DNA of 64,000 bases from NCBI RefSeq assembly GCF_002105155.1, contig NW_019029004.1, forward strand, positions 310,001-374,000, read 5' to 3'. Position numbers and translations under genes: made by a program. Positions 46,853 through 58,964 of this stretch are shown here, piece by piece. Below the pieces are notes generated by a model that was given only the letters and a program-made list of their open reading frames with translations, was not told the DNA's origin and searched no databases. Positions within the stretch are counted from its first letter, which is position 1; the number at the start of each line of letters is the position of its first letter. This DNA is from Lobosporangium transversale (Eukaryota > Mortierellomycota > Mortierellomycetes > Mortierellales > Mortierellaceae).

Positions 46853-48688
46853 GAATCAACTTGTAATCACAACTGCTACTCATGCTCTATTGCCAAGGAC
46901 TTGAGAAGGGATACAAACCCCTTCCTCCTTGCTCTCATAATCGCTTCCATCCTTTCAATACACTCTTTCGCCATAAATGTCCATTGCATCTGAATCACAC
47001 ACAGGCATTTCAGCATTCACTCCAACATAGATATATGTATCACCTTGGGTATGATATATTGGTATGGCTCCCTCTGGTTTCAACAGGCCCAACAAACTCT
47101 ATTAGCAGTGTTTACCAACCCAGATATATCAAGGAACGCAAGAAGACGAGGAAGCAAACGATGTGAAAATCAAATCTCGCCGAGCTGTACAGGAAAAGAT
47201 CAAGTTAGTCAAGCTCCATGGTGCGGTAGGATGAATCAACTCAGATTGCACTCCTTTCAAGTCGAGACTACGGCGGCGAATATTATCACTGCTATATTAC
47301 ACCAGTCAATAGATAAACGATACAAAAAAGGGCTCCCATGGGAAAGTCTTCATGAGTTTTTTTAATTGCACAAATAAAGAAGCCAGGATATCTCCATGAC
47401 AGTTTAGTTTTCGAGACAATGCCTATGGATTGCTGGATTTCAAGCCCATTTATAATAGCAAATTTGCCCTTCTTACGGACGAAGGGATAAGTTGTACCCA
47501 GCTAACTACCCTATCCGAAATACTGCACCATTAGGTAGACTCAAGGAAATCAAGCTCAAAGAAAGTGGAAAGCAATGATACGAAGGATTATTTCCATCAT
47601 TGATCAATCAGGCTTCGTATCCTTACTCTGTCATCCAACACCACCGTCACCAATCACCTGAGAATCAACGTTTTCCATCAGTCTCACTTAAAAAATATCG
47701 AGGAAGGGCAACCTTTCCAGAGCTCAGTGGGAGTCAAAAGCACCTTGCAAGAACTTGATCGTCATTTTTTTATTAACCCCCAGCTGGAAGAAATCTGTGA
47801 TGATACACAATCATGTATCATTGACTGCATTTTTTTATACTTTTACATTTTTCCTTGAGTAAAATAGAAAACAGTTGACAAAAAAACAAAAAAGGCTAAC
47901 TGTACCAAGCCACAGAACAATTTCCTGAACATGACTTGAACAAAGCAGCCCCGCGCTGATACACAGAGCAAAGAAAAAGGCACGGGTCATCTTGTCAGAA
48001 TCATTGTTGAATAGTTTCTTCTTTTTATTTTGTTTCCATCAGCATCACTGTCGCCACGTAAACCATCTTTTTTTCTTCATCATCCTTGCACTATCTGATT
48101 ACGGCTTGGAGCTTACTACAAAATAAACTTTTTTTTTTTTTTTTTTTTTTTTTTGAACAGGCCAGGCAAGAGAGGTACAGATGTCAACTTTAATATAAAA
48201 GAAATATAACTCCAAGCTTCATGGACTTCAAACATCTACACATCAACTAACGCTCTTTACACTTCCCGTTGCTTTATATCCTTTGTTTTATCCTTCTTTC
48301 CATTTTAATTTCTCAACTTCCTTTCCGCTATGCTTTAGTCAACCTCCTTATCAACGGATATTATTGTCATTGGGGGCGCGTGTATGTGCATTCACTTTGT
48401 AGTCAAAGTATGTATTGGATTTTATTAAGCTTAGTTTTATTATTTTGCCACTAAAGCATTTATGAAGAAAGAACAAGATTAAAAGAAGGGTCACCATTAC
48501 GATTACTCACAAGCACAACAGGACGAACCGAGAAAAAGAAAACTATAAGATCTAAGTTTCTTTTTAAACTGTATCAGGCGAACCAACTCCTCTCTTTTGA
48601 TTACTGTATCTTCTACTATATTAGATCTGACAATTTCTGTAACCACTCATACATACCGTGACAGAACACATTCAACGACTCAGCGCTC
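46853..48688. other. Gene-poor stretch, right part, and promoter of the CFP1-type gene
   Basis: From about 47040 to 47800 short frames in shifting phases suggest an old, heavily mutated coding sequence, but none has a recognisable domain. A T26 run lies at about 48129-48154. From about 48200 to 48688 lies the promoter and leader of the next gene. No intact gene is seen. Confidence 0.5.
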
Positions 48689-51600
48689 ATGGCAGATCAA
48701 GGCCAACGACCACATGGCAATAGTCAGCCTCACGGCCACGGTTATCCAGGGCAATTTCAAGGAGCCGGACATCCGTCAGAACCGAGGCGATCTTCAATCC
48801 AGAACATGTTAAACCCATCGTCACCAGATCCAGCTGGATCGTACGCGTATTACGCTGGCCCTCATAGCAGCCATCCTCCTCCACACCATTTGCAACAGCA
48901 GCCATATATTCACTCCATCAAACAGCCGCCGCCTCCCTCACAGCAGCAGCATTCTCAACATCATCATCATCAACCTCCACCCTCTCATCATCCAGAACAA
49001 TATCGCCATGATGACAGACAATTTTCAGTTCAGTCATACCATTACTCACAACAGGCTCAGCACTCACAACAACAGCAACAACAGCAACAACAGCAACAGC
49101 AACAGCAACAGCATCATCACCACCATATCCCACAGCAGTCCCATGCTCCTCATCATCATCAACAGCAACCGCCTGCACCGCAACCAGGTTACTATCCTGT
49201 ACATTCTTCGTCATCATCAGCGTCCTCATTACCCTCAGCACCATCATCAAATCCACTACCATATTCTGGCAATGCAGGCTCATTGCCGTCGATTCCTTCT
49301 CAGTCACAATACAGATCATATAGTCAGTACTCACCTGGACCAAACTCATCTGAACCAGTCTTTCAACCACCAGTAGGTTCTCTACAAGGGACACCGCAAC
49401 CTCCTCATCACCCACATCATCAGCAGCAACAACAACAGCAGCAGCAGCCGCGGCATAGTCAACATCCGAGCATTTCTGGACCAATTAGTGGTGTTCATTC
49501 CCATCCTGGACACGTTTCACATGCAACCCATAACGCTGGCGCGCCGATAGCATCAGGAAATGCTTCTGGACCAATGCCACATGGCCCTCCAAGGCGCTCT
49601 AGTGGTGAATCAGCAATGGATATGCGACTTCAGTCACCTCCAGCAAATTCTACTCATTATGGGCATACAGGCCCTGGGCATATGGCTGGTCGGGCGCCTT
49701 CTCCACCTCCTCACCGTAGCAATGCGACAGAGTTCACAAGGCCAAGACAAGCATCGGTGTCAGGACATGCATATCACGAGTATCGACACATTCCCCCACC
49801 TGGACATGGACCTGAATCACCGATAGCTAGCTCACATCATGAGTACTCACAACATTATGGCAATTCTTACCCCGAACCATTATATACGGGAGCACACCAT
49901 CCATCTGTGCACCAGCTTCCGCACCAGCATCAACACCAGCACCAGCACCAACATCAACACCAACACCAACACCAACACCAGCAACCTCAACAGCATCAGC
50001 AATATTCACCCCAGTATCCACATCGTGGAGCCTCTAGCTATGTAAGGACTGCTATATCAGAAATTGACCGTCCCCATTCGCATAATATATCTTCACAACA
50101 CCATTACCATCAGGGCTTCTCGTCGAAGCCCTCACCCCCGCCACAACACGTTCAGCAGCCCCTCATGTCGCCATCTCCTCACAGAGCCTCAATATCTGAC
50201 ATTCACTCAGGCGGATCTAGACCAGTACCTGGTCAACACCAGCAGCAGCATCAACACGAACGAGCGCATGCAGAGAACGATGAGGCTATTGTGATGAATT
50301 TCATGTCTGAGCTCCAAATGCAACAGCAACATCAACAGCACCAGCAGCACCAGCAGCATCAACAACCACAACAACAGCAGCAGCAGGGTCATGTTCCTAA
50401 GCAGAGCCGCAAGGCCGTACCACAGCCATCACCTGTACAGCAACATCACATTCAACAAATACAACCGCAGCCACAACAGCAACAGCCACAACAGCAACAG
50501 CAGCAGCAGCAACTACAGCTTCGACACCATCACCATTCGCATCCACAACAACAACAGCTGCAACAGCTCCCGTCGTCACCAACCCCACAGCAACCAGTGC
50601 ATCAGACACAGCACCATCATCATGTAGAGCGTCCTCCTCACCTTCCTGTAGATCATGAACAACATGCTCGATATAGTGACCACTCTGGATATCGCCATAA
50701 TCAAGAGCCACAATCGCCAGCCTACCGTCCTTCACCAGAGATTAATCGTCCCATCACGCCTCCAACTCATGGCCATTCAACTATGCACATCCCCCCAATA
50801 CCTGCATCAGACATTCGCCACAGGTCTGTGTCGACTCCAACAGGCCCAGGCTCACCAATTTCTGTCCCAGGCTCTTCCTCTTCCGCATCGCCTTATCCTT
50901 CAAAGCCTGATACTCCCAAGAAACCACAAACATCTGGAAACCAGTCTTCGTTACCCCCTCGCTCACTCAGCCTCATGAAAATCCTCAATGAGCCAGAAGT
51001 AGAAATCGACATAGAAACAGGCAAACCGCAGGAGAATAATAGTGCTAACATCCCCTTGCCGGCTCCGGAACAGATTTCTCATGATCGGAATTATCTTGGT
51101 CAAGACCATCATCATACCCATCAACAGGAGCAATGCTACCATACTGGTTTGCAAGGGGCTCCTGTGCCTGATTCTTTACGCCCCATCCAATTCGAAGAGC
51201 TATCGAATATGTCGGACCACAACTCAGCTATGGACTTTCAGATGGAACCTGAGCACTCGGAGCAGCTTGAAGAGGGGCTCGAGAGCGGAAGCAAGGAAAA
51301 GGGCTCTCGCCCTGTTAAGGAGAAGGCACAGAAAGAGAAAATCAAGTCTGCAAAGGAAAAAATCTTAAAAGAAAAAGTTGAAAAGCCGAAGAAGGAACGT
51401 GTTGTGAAAATGCCACCCAAGAAAAAGGCTATAGGATCTTCTACTCTACTTCCTAGCCAGGAATTAACAGAAGCATCGATTGAGGTTCCAGGAGAGTCTA
51501 ACATAAAGCCTATGCTTCAGTCTGCTCAAGAAATGACTGTTGGAATGAAGCACCCTATTGATGAGGCCGAGGTTGAGAGAGTAAGCAATGTCCCTAAGAA

Positions 51601-54147
51601 GGCCCGTACCGAAGAGCACTCAGTTATTGAGATTGGAGCCAATGAACAACAGATGCAACCAGCTACTCCGATCGAAAACCTTAATGCAATGACGATCTCA
51701 GCCCCACTAAAACGAGTCGACATGCATAAGGAAGATATTCAAGTAAAGATCAATGGAAACATCATTGCATTACCGCAGCAGCGATCAGAACGGGTTCAGG
51801 AGATCCCAAAACAGAATAGTGAGACTATCACAATTACTACACCTATCACTGCAACGCCTGGCGCTGCTGGTACGGCCACAGAGCCCAAGCCAGACCTTTC
51901 TCCAACTTCAAAGAGTGCGCCGTCCGTCACTCGCCCTCAGTCGTCCAGCTTTACTTCTATTCAGCCCACATCTACTCCACCTATATCCACATCTACTCCA
52001 CCTATATCTACATCTACTCCATCCCCATCTACCCCATCCACATTCCCATCTGGACCACTTGCCTCCACTCCTGAAATAGACTTGAAGGACTCTACTATAC
52101 GCCCCAGGAGAGTCTCTAACGATGATCTTCAGATCGGCTCACCATTATCGCCGTTAATATCGCGGGATACATCCAAAATGCTCAATACTAAAGCTACAGG
52201 CAATGTTTCTTTGCCACCAACTAAGGAGAAAAAGATGCCTAAAAAGAAGTTGGCTGTCGAGAGTCCTCAAACAGACGAAGCTTCTATGTCAACAAAAACT
52301 GATAAAAGTCCTGTTGGAGGGCTACAGAAGGAGATTGAGGGCATGGAAATAGAGATTAATGAAATTAAATCGCTATCCAAACCGCTTTCGGGCGCTAAGA
52401 AGGCAACTTCAGTGTCCACGCCTCATAGTGGTAGTCTGAAGAAGAGGTTTAGTAAACCTGCTGGGGATCAGGTGTCCACTGGTGATTTTAAGCAGAATGA
52501 GATAACCAAGGTGATATCAACAGATAACCCCCAGCCCTTGACTCCAGATAAACCTTTGTTGGCTGATGCCCTGCGTGAAAAACCTGTAAAGCAAAAACGA
52601 GCGGACCGTATCGAGCCGTCTGCTAATGTTCCTGGCAAGTCGGAAGGGTTGACTAAGAGTTCTCAATTATCTCCAAAGGCGAAGGACTGTAGTTTGATGG
52701 TCAGTAGCCGAGTAGCAAGGGAAGAACCTCCTGCCCGTGAAGCAGAGAAACAGATCAAGACCGAGGAAGATGAGGGACTATATTGCATATGTCGAGAGCC
52801 CTACGACCCTAACCGTTTCATGATCGCTTGCGATGGATGTGATGACTGGTTCCATGGCGATTGTGTTGGCGTAGCAGAGAAAGATAGCGAGATGGTTGAC
52901 AAGTACTACTGCAAGCGTTGTGAAGGTTTGTTGCTTAATATATACTTTTTACTTTATTATGTTTTATTTTTTCCCAAGCTTATTTGCCCGCTTTCCCAAC
53001 TCCCACTTATTTTTATTTTTCATGCATGTAGAGAAAGGGCGACACGGTTCTCGTAAAAAAAAATGCTTCCGCGACTCATGCTTGAAGCCAGCTGGCCGCA
53101 GGTCCAAGTATTGCTCCAAAGAATGTGGACTGTTAATGGCGACTCAACGAATCCACGAGTCACAAGCAAGGGCTTTTGGCACAGAGGATCTTTCGACTGA
53201 TGGACAGATTCAGAGACGCCGTAGATTGACGTTAGCAGATCTGGATGATCGTCAGAGACTTCTTAGTATTCGTGAGAGAATGAAGCAAGTTCGCCTAGTT
53301 TGCGCAATCCTCGATGGACGTGAACAACAACTCAAAGTGTGTGTAGACCGGCAAGCTCGACAGGATCTTGGAAAACCTGTCACGCCTTTAAGTTTAATAA
53401 TTGACAAAGACGAAGACAAGGCAACGCCTGCCGCAGATGATGAAGAGGAGGCAGAGAGTATCTTACGCGCTGGTTCATCGGGATCAAAAGCCAAAGGCAG
53501 GAGTAAAGGCCAAAAGATCAAAGATAAAGAGAAAGAAAAGGATAAAGATGCACTTTGCGGCTTTGACCACAGTCTTGTTTGGGATGATGTACGGGACATG
53601 ACCATTGTTGAACAAGCTAAAGCAACAGCCTCACTAGCGACCACTCCTACCGGGTCGCGAGCATCCTCAGTGGCTCCACCATCCTTTGGTGTAGTCCTTA
53701 TTAACACGAAGAAATATATTGATGACTCGGATGGTCAAAACAGCAGAGTACTCAATAACTCTAGTGCAGTAAACGAACGGAGCTCGGCTGCGACTAATGG
53801 CCTGGATTATCATTCGGTTGGATGCTTACATCTAGAAGAGATTGGGCAAAATGTCTGTATGTCACGTCGACAATGTGAGCGACATTTTGGATGGCAGAAG
53901 CTCAAGGCTGCAGAACTGGATCTAGAAAAAACTCTCCAGGTTGGTAGACATGCTTTTTGTATATCTAATTTTTAATCACCTTGCTAACAACTAGTCTCGT
54001 ATCCTAATATGAATGATATTCTATTTAATTTTGTAGAACAAGCTACTCAAGACACTTAAAGGCAAAGCCAAGTTGATAAAAGGCCGGATGAAGCGTCGCC
54101 GCAACGATCTTTCAGCGGGTATTTTGAATGGGACCATTGAGCATTAA
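48689..54147 (+). CDS. SPP1: CFP1/Spp1-type PHD protein, Set1/COMPASS subunit, with huge Gln/His-rich N-terminus
   Basis: Homologue of animal CXXC1 and yeast Spp1, the H3K4me3-reading subunit of the Set1 methyltransferase complex. Exons are 48689-52925, 53032-53939 and 54037-54147, giving 1,751 residues. Residues 1-720 are Pro/Gln/His-rich with long pure Gln and His-Gln runs. Residues 720-1365 are disordered, with a Lys-rich coil ([19 protein letters not shown]) and STPPIST repeats. The PHD finger (about 1366-1413) reads YCICREPYD...[12 protein letters not shown]...YYCKRC. The C-terminal third has the CXXC1-specific cysteine cluster ([22 protein letters not shown]) and the block [19 protein letters not shown], equivalent to the CXXC1 Set1-binding region. 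No CXXC DNA-binding finger is seen. Yeast Spp1 has 353 residues, so this one is exceptional in length. Confidence 0.9.
51966..52040 (+). repeat. Short tandem repeat encoding STPPIST units
   Basis: Units of about 24 bases, ACATCTACTCCACCTATATC, are repeated with little change inside the CFP1-type coding sequence, then decay to CCATCTACCCCATCC. They encode STPPIST and STPSPST. This is a coding minisatellite in a disordered segment. Confidence 0.7.
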
Positions 54148-54697
54148 TCTAGAAAAAAAACATTTGTGACGGTTTTTCATTTTTATTTGACATGGATGTA
54201 TTTCAGAGAACAACATGATCTAGTGTATAATTGTACAAGTGATGAATGATGGATAATTAAAAGGGAAAAGATAGAGAAAAAGCCAGACAGCACAAAGAGA
54301 CAATAAAAAGAAAGAGACTATGAAAGCATAACGTTGATCAGATAACTAAATGTGAATAGAAAAAGAGGAAAAAAAAAAAAAAAAACAGCAAGGCAAGAAG
54401 AAATAGAAGCATCACATTATGACTGTGCGTTTGAGATAGAACTGATTCCTTGCAAAGACAAACTCAATCTTCATCTTTACGGATCAGCACTCATGGAATA
54501 GACAATAAATGGGCGAGAGAAAGAAACAGATCGCCTTCTAATGTAAACTACTTGTCCTGCTCTGTTCTCTGCTCCGATACTTCATATTTTGATTCCTCGT
54601 CCCCAACCCCATCCTATACTCTTTTTTTTTACCGTGCATCAAATCATATTTCTACAAGCTTTTCCTTTCTTTCTCTTATTCTTTTCTTTGGCTTCCT
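54148..54697. other. Shared 3' flank of convergent CFP1-type and TIM17 genes
   Basis: A/G-rich on the left (3' side of the CFP1-type gene, A16-17 near 54369-54385) and T/C-rich on the right (3' side of TIM17 on the other strand). Frames up to 84 codons show no domain. No gene is seen. Confidence 0.55.
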
Positions 54698-55696
54698 TTA
54701 CTGAGATGCTGGTGGAGCAATATCAGGGAGCTATTGGTGCAAGCACAAAATATGATGAAATACCAACAGAACTGTTAACAGAACGAAAGGAAGAAGGATA
54801 AATATATAAAAGAATGACATGAAAAGATTGTAAACTTACCTGAGGCATCATAGGACGGTTTTGATCAGCAAAAGCCCTGGAGAAGACAATTCCAAGACCC
54901 TCAATGACGGCAAGAAAGACACCTCCTAGAGCTGCAGAGGTGATAGCGACCTTAGGGCCACCTCGAGCGGCTAAGACGCCGCCAGTCAAGAATCCTGAAG
55001 CAATCGAGTTCCAAGGATCCTCTTTCTGACGAATTCCCTTCATTCCACAGTCAAAGGTCGAGAAGAGGCCACCCCAGACCGCAAAGTTTCCACCCAGGAC
55101 AGGAGCACGGGCCTTAAGTGACATCAAAGCACCCGGAAAGCGTTCGCCCTAGAGAGTATAGGTTTGGAAGTTATGACCAAAGACAATGAGATTGAAATTA
55201 GAAAATAAGGAAACGACAGATAATGAAAATAAACAAACAGGAACAAAAACAAACTAACCCACTCTTTCCGAGCGAGCACTTCAGTCGATGTTTGTAAAGG
55301 ATAATATGGATACGTAAAATATTCATATATATAGAGTATAACAAGTAAACAGAGAATGATGTCTAATACTTACCCTTGGGGAATTCTTGGCACCCTTAAT
55401 TCCATACCAGACACCACCACCAATAGCACCCATGGCAAATGAAGCACCGAGATCTGAAAAGATGACGTATGGGCTACAATGAACAAAAAGTATGATTAGG
55501 TTGGTAAATGACCATATAACAAATTCAGTAAAGTCACATTCATTGCAATGGTTGCAATGATTGCCCTTATCTTGAAAGCTACTTTGCATGTGCTGTGTGC
55601 TTTTCCAACTTTTATGATACAATTCTTTTTCAATGAATAAAATATATAAAAAAAAACTCACCAAGGATCGCGAGAGTGGTCAGAAGAGCGAGGCAT
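54698..55696 (-). CDS. TIM17: Mitochondrial inner-membrane translocase subunit Tim17
   Basis: Core component of the TIM23 presequence translocase in the mitochondrial inner membrane. Exons on the minus strand are 55696-55662, 55473-55374, 55148-54840 and 54730-54698, giving 158 residues, the same as yeast Tim17. The start [20 protein letters not shown] leads into [19 protein letters not shown] (TM1, glycine-zipper), then [20 protein letters not shown] (TM2), [20 protein letters not shown] (TM3) and [10 protein letters not shown] (TM4). The short last exon encodes [10 protein letters not shown]. The intermembrane-space cysteines conserved in Tim17 correspond to C in PCPY and DCGMK. It diverges from the RRM-protein gene. 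Confidence 0.95.
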
Positions 55697-56387
55697 GATG
55701 ATTATGAGTACGTATTACTATGAGGACAGGAGAACAAAAATCGTAACGAAGACTTGATAAAAATGGAAGGTGGGAAGGATCAAACGTGGAAGAAGAGAAG
55801 ACGGAAATGAATCAAGACTCATGTCTTTGGACTCTCCAACAGCTGATAGGCTGTGGCTAGTGGACTTTGTCCTTCTACCTCTCTAGACTTGCCCAAATAA
55901 ACATCAGTCACACAACCCAGCGATTCGTTTACCTATGGTCACGTGATAGTGACAAGTCGGAAGGCGCTCAATGATGTAGGCTCCAATCCTTATCAACAGA
56001 GTCAAGGAAGAAGAGTAAAGAAAGTCCGGATCATGGAGCTGTCTACACGCCTATCGAATAAAGAAAAGAAAAAGAAAAGTGGACGCAAGGTTAAAGATAA
56101 AGATGCTGAGTGAATAGTTTAGTTGTGTTGGAAAAGCAAGCGAGCGGGTCAGTCCCATTTTCCATGCCTGTCCTACAATATTTCTGATAGAACAGAAGAA
56201 CCAATCTTTTCTTCTCTTTGTTTCCAAGTAGTTCCCTGCTAATATTATCATCTCTTTTTCTTTCTTCCTTCTTCTCATCCTTTTCCCCCTACGCGTCCCC
56301 CAGCAATTCCTCCTGCCCTCTTCCTTTACCTCATCGCTGCTGCCCTGTCCAATTTCGTGATTAAAAGAATCAGCGTTTATAGTCATC
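55697..56387. promoter_or_regulatory. Divergent promoter region of TIM17 and the two-RRM gene
   Basis: 690 bases between two divergent starts. The right end is pyrimidine-rich (about 56220-56340), forming the leader of the RRM gene. A reverse-strand 123-codon frame crosses this CT-rich tract and is its shadow. CACGTGA, an E-box-type hexamer with context, occurs at about 55940. No other gene is seen. Confidence 0.45.
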
Positions 56388-56701
56388 ATGAGTGAAGCTT
56401 CAACTACTATTCCAACACCCACTACTCAAGCTGTCGCCGAGGAGGATGGCCACAAGGTTTTTGTCGGCAATCTTTCCTTTCAAACCACTGCGGATGAGCT
56501 TGCCGAGCTCTTCAGTAAACCCAACCCTGTGTAAGTTTTGAAGCTAGAAAACAAATAAAAAAGAGGTTCCTGTATTTTATAATTGTATCTTATTCATGGT
56601 CCCTGGAAAGGAAGATAGTATAGATGGGAGTGGAGATGATGCGACAGGAACAATCTCAACACAAATGGACATACTAACAGGAGAATGACAATGACTAAGC
56701 G

Positions 56702-56732
<31 letters not shown>

Positions 56733-57912
56733 CTCCTCCATATGTGTGAAGACAATGTGCGCTCAATTTGGATCATAAACGTTGTCAATATTTTGCTATT
56801 TCCAGAAATCGACCACTTTAGACGTAACGATAACTGGCATACGCTCATTGATCTTTAGTTGGCGCTTTGCTACTCACTAACATAACATTAATTCCTCTTC
56901 TTATTTTGTGTGTATGATTTTAGATTGTCGGTCAATATTATTACCCGTTTCCCTCGTGCACAACGCTCCGCTGGATATGGTTTCGTAGCATACGAGACCT
57001 TAGCTCAGGCTGAAACTGCTGCCGCCACTTACCACAAGGCCGAATTGGGTGGTCGTCAGATCAATGTCGAGGTGGCCAAGCCTCGCACTGAGCGTGGTCC
57101 TAGAGAGAAGGCCCCCAGACAACCTAAGAGCGAGAACAAGGATGCGACGGCCGGTGAAGCCAGTGAAACGGCAGAGTTCAGACCCAGGACTGGTCGTAAT
57201 AGCCGCAAAGGCAGCCGCAAAGGCAATCGCAATAGGGCAGCTCGTGTAAGTTTCTTTTTTCTGGAAAATAATCATACCCACAATTAAAATGATTGACATC
57301 CTTTATTTCTTTATGATTATATTTATCTGCATTGCTCAGCAAAACGAAGGTGAAGAAGGCACAACAGGTGAGGAAACTCCTGCTGACAACACTGCTGCTG
57401 CCGCTGCCGCCAATGGTGAAGCCAAGGAGGGCGCCAAGGATGACAAGGAGGGCACCAGACGCCGCAGGCGCAACAACCGCCGTAGCCCTAAAGAAGCTAC
57501 TCGTGGCGACTCTTCAGTTGAAGGCAACGCTACTTCGTCAGCCCGCACTCGTCAGACTGGACCTCCCTCCAAGAACACCATCTTTGTCGCCAACCTTCCC
57601 TTCTCAATGAACCCTCAAGGATTAAAGGATCTTTTTTCGGAGTTTAAAGTTGTCAAGGCACACATTGTTCGCCGCCGTCCAATGCGCGGTGGTAGGAGTC
57701 GTCCTTCGAACTATGGATTTGTCGAGCTAGAGAATGAGACTGAGCAGTTGAATGCGCTTAAGCTGAACGATTTTGAGATAGATGGCCGTCAACTGGCCGT
57801 CAAAATTGCCCATTCTGAGGAACAGGCTCCCGCGAAGGAGCAGATCTCCGCGAATGAGCAGGAAGAGGCCACTGATACTGACGCTACCTCCGCTCCGGAG
57901 GTCGTTGCTTAA
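56388..57912 (+). CDS. RNA-binding protein with two RRM domains and a basic linker (Sbp1-like)
   Basis: Probable mRNA-binding protein. Exons are 56388-56530, 56924-57245 and 57340-57912, giving 345 residues. RRM1 (about 22-102) has RNP2 KVFVGNLSF and RNP1 AGYGFVAYE. The linker (about 103-220) alternates basic (RTGRNSRKGSRKGNRNR, TRRRRRNNRRSP) and acidic/Ala stretches. RRM2 (about 234-312) has RNP2 TIFVANLPF and RNP1 SNYGFVELE. The Glu-rich tail is short. This RRM-basic linker-RRM layout recalls yeast Sbp1 and Rnp1-type proteins, but the linker is RK/RS-like rather than RGG, so orthology is uncertain. Intron 1 (393 bases) contains A28 at 56702-56729. Confidence 0.85.
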
Positions 57913-58253
57913 AACATAAAAAGTTGGCAAGAAACCACTCAGCTCAGTTACAAGCATAAATAGAAAAATCGTTGTGTCGGAGACGGCGACAGAATCGAAG
58001 AAAGAGTATAGGAAAAATAGATGCTGGGAGCAAGATTATTGTTTTCTTTTTATTTATCTCATGGGCGTTCTGCTTTTATTCTATCTTTCTGTTTTCTCGC
58101 GCAATATATTTTGTCTTTTTTCCATAATAAAAAACTTGTACATTTGTATATAAGACAAAAAAAAAATTAAAAAGATGATAGAAATCCGATCTGTCCGATC
58201 TTAGAATGCAAAAAACTCTGAAGCTAAAAGTTACACGAAAAAACAAAAGATAG
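57913..58253. other. 3' flank of the two-RRM gene and downstream side of the tRNA gene
   Basis: AT-rich sequence with TTTTTATTTATC and AATAAAAAAC, suited to 3' processing of the RRM gene. On the minus strand the tRNA's pol III terminator should lie just below 58254; the plus-strand text there is ACGAAAAAACAAAAGATAG, giving a T4-plus run on the minus strand at about 58236-58246. No gene is seen. Confidence 0.5.
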
Positions 58254-58326
58254 CGCCCATACTAGGACTCGAACCTAGAACTTTCACCTTAGGAGGGAGA
58301 TGGAATATCCATTTTCCCATATGGGC
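58254..58326 (-). tRNA. tRNA-Arg (anticodon CCU), intronless
   Basis: A 73-base cloverleaf on the minus strand. Acceptor stem GCCCATA/TATGGGC with discriminator G; D stem GGAA/TTCC; anticodon loop CTCCTAA with anticodon CCT; T arm CTAGG-TTCGAGT-CCTAG. The B box GGTTCGAGTCC is perfect. The anticodon stem TCTCC/GGTGA has a T-T mismatch at its middle pair (positions 29-41), and the A box has G where Y is usual. A T4-plus run follows on the minus strand. It decodes AGG. Confidence 0.88.
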
Positions 58327-58473
58327 TGCTTTAATTTCATATTCGGTGGGTTTTCAGTAGCATTATATATTGAATGCTTCACGCAATGTAGATATTTCAT
58401 AAATGCACATTCTATAACTGCAAGTGGGCTTTAGAAGAGAAGACAAGTACTACATTAACTAGAACATAAACAC

Positions 58474-58820
58474 TGGAGACCGGACTCTCCTCAAAAGCAG
58501 TAACCGACAAACAGACAGCATATCTCATCAATAACGTCCTCATACCCAAGGTGCTTTATAGGATTTCGGCACAGATACTTCCCCCTTCTTTTGTGAGACG
58601 AATGACAGGTAAGTATATGAAGCTATGTAAGAGCAAAGCACGTATGCCGTCAACCACACCCAACAGCATAATGCATCACCCTAGATTCTATGCAATTAAA
58701 AACTTAGAAGACGCACAGACAGAGGAGCAGATTTCAACCCTATTCCTACGCCTAAATGACAATGGGTTGATGGGACGTATCTGTAGAGCACGTCTCATTG
58801 CCCTCCAGAAAGCGCCTTAG
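58474..58820 (+). pseudogene. LINE reverse transcriptase, C-terminal fragment
   Basis: Reads KAVTDKQTAYLINNVLIPKV, LYRISAQILPPSFV, then ARMPSTTPNSIMHHPRFYAI and ISTLFLRLNDNGLMGRI, the pattern seen after the thumb region of non-LTR reverse transcriptases. The catalytic palm with the YxDD box is absent, lost with the 5' truncation. At about 58811 the frame shifts: the original frame ends at ALQKAP-stop while the next frame continues RKRLRTSKLPTAEPHKIKAY, then meets a further stop at about 58963. Confidence 0.65.
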
Positions 58821-58964
58821 GACGAGCAAGCTCCCAACTGCAGAGCCGCACAAAATAAAAGCATACAAACACAACTTCGCATCAAGCGTCTGCAAACTAA
58901 TGGCCGATCGACAAGTGAAGTTTGACTTGCAACTAGCAAACGATTTGGAAATGCTCTCAATATA

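Noticed and set aside
48918-50735. Val/Ala-rich reverse-strand frames up to 188 codons
   Set aside because: They are antisense shadows of CAG/CAA and CAC/CAT repeats in the CFP1-type gene.
56051-56422. 123-codon reverse-strand frame between TIM17 and the RRM gene
   Set aside because: It overlaps the start of the RRM gene and translates its CT-rich leader in reverse.
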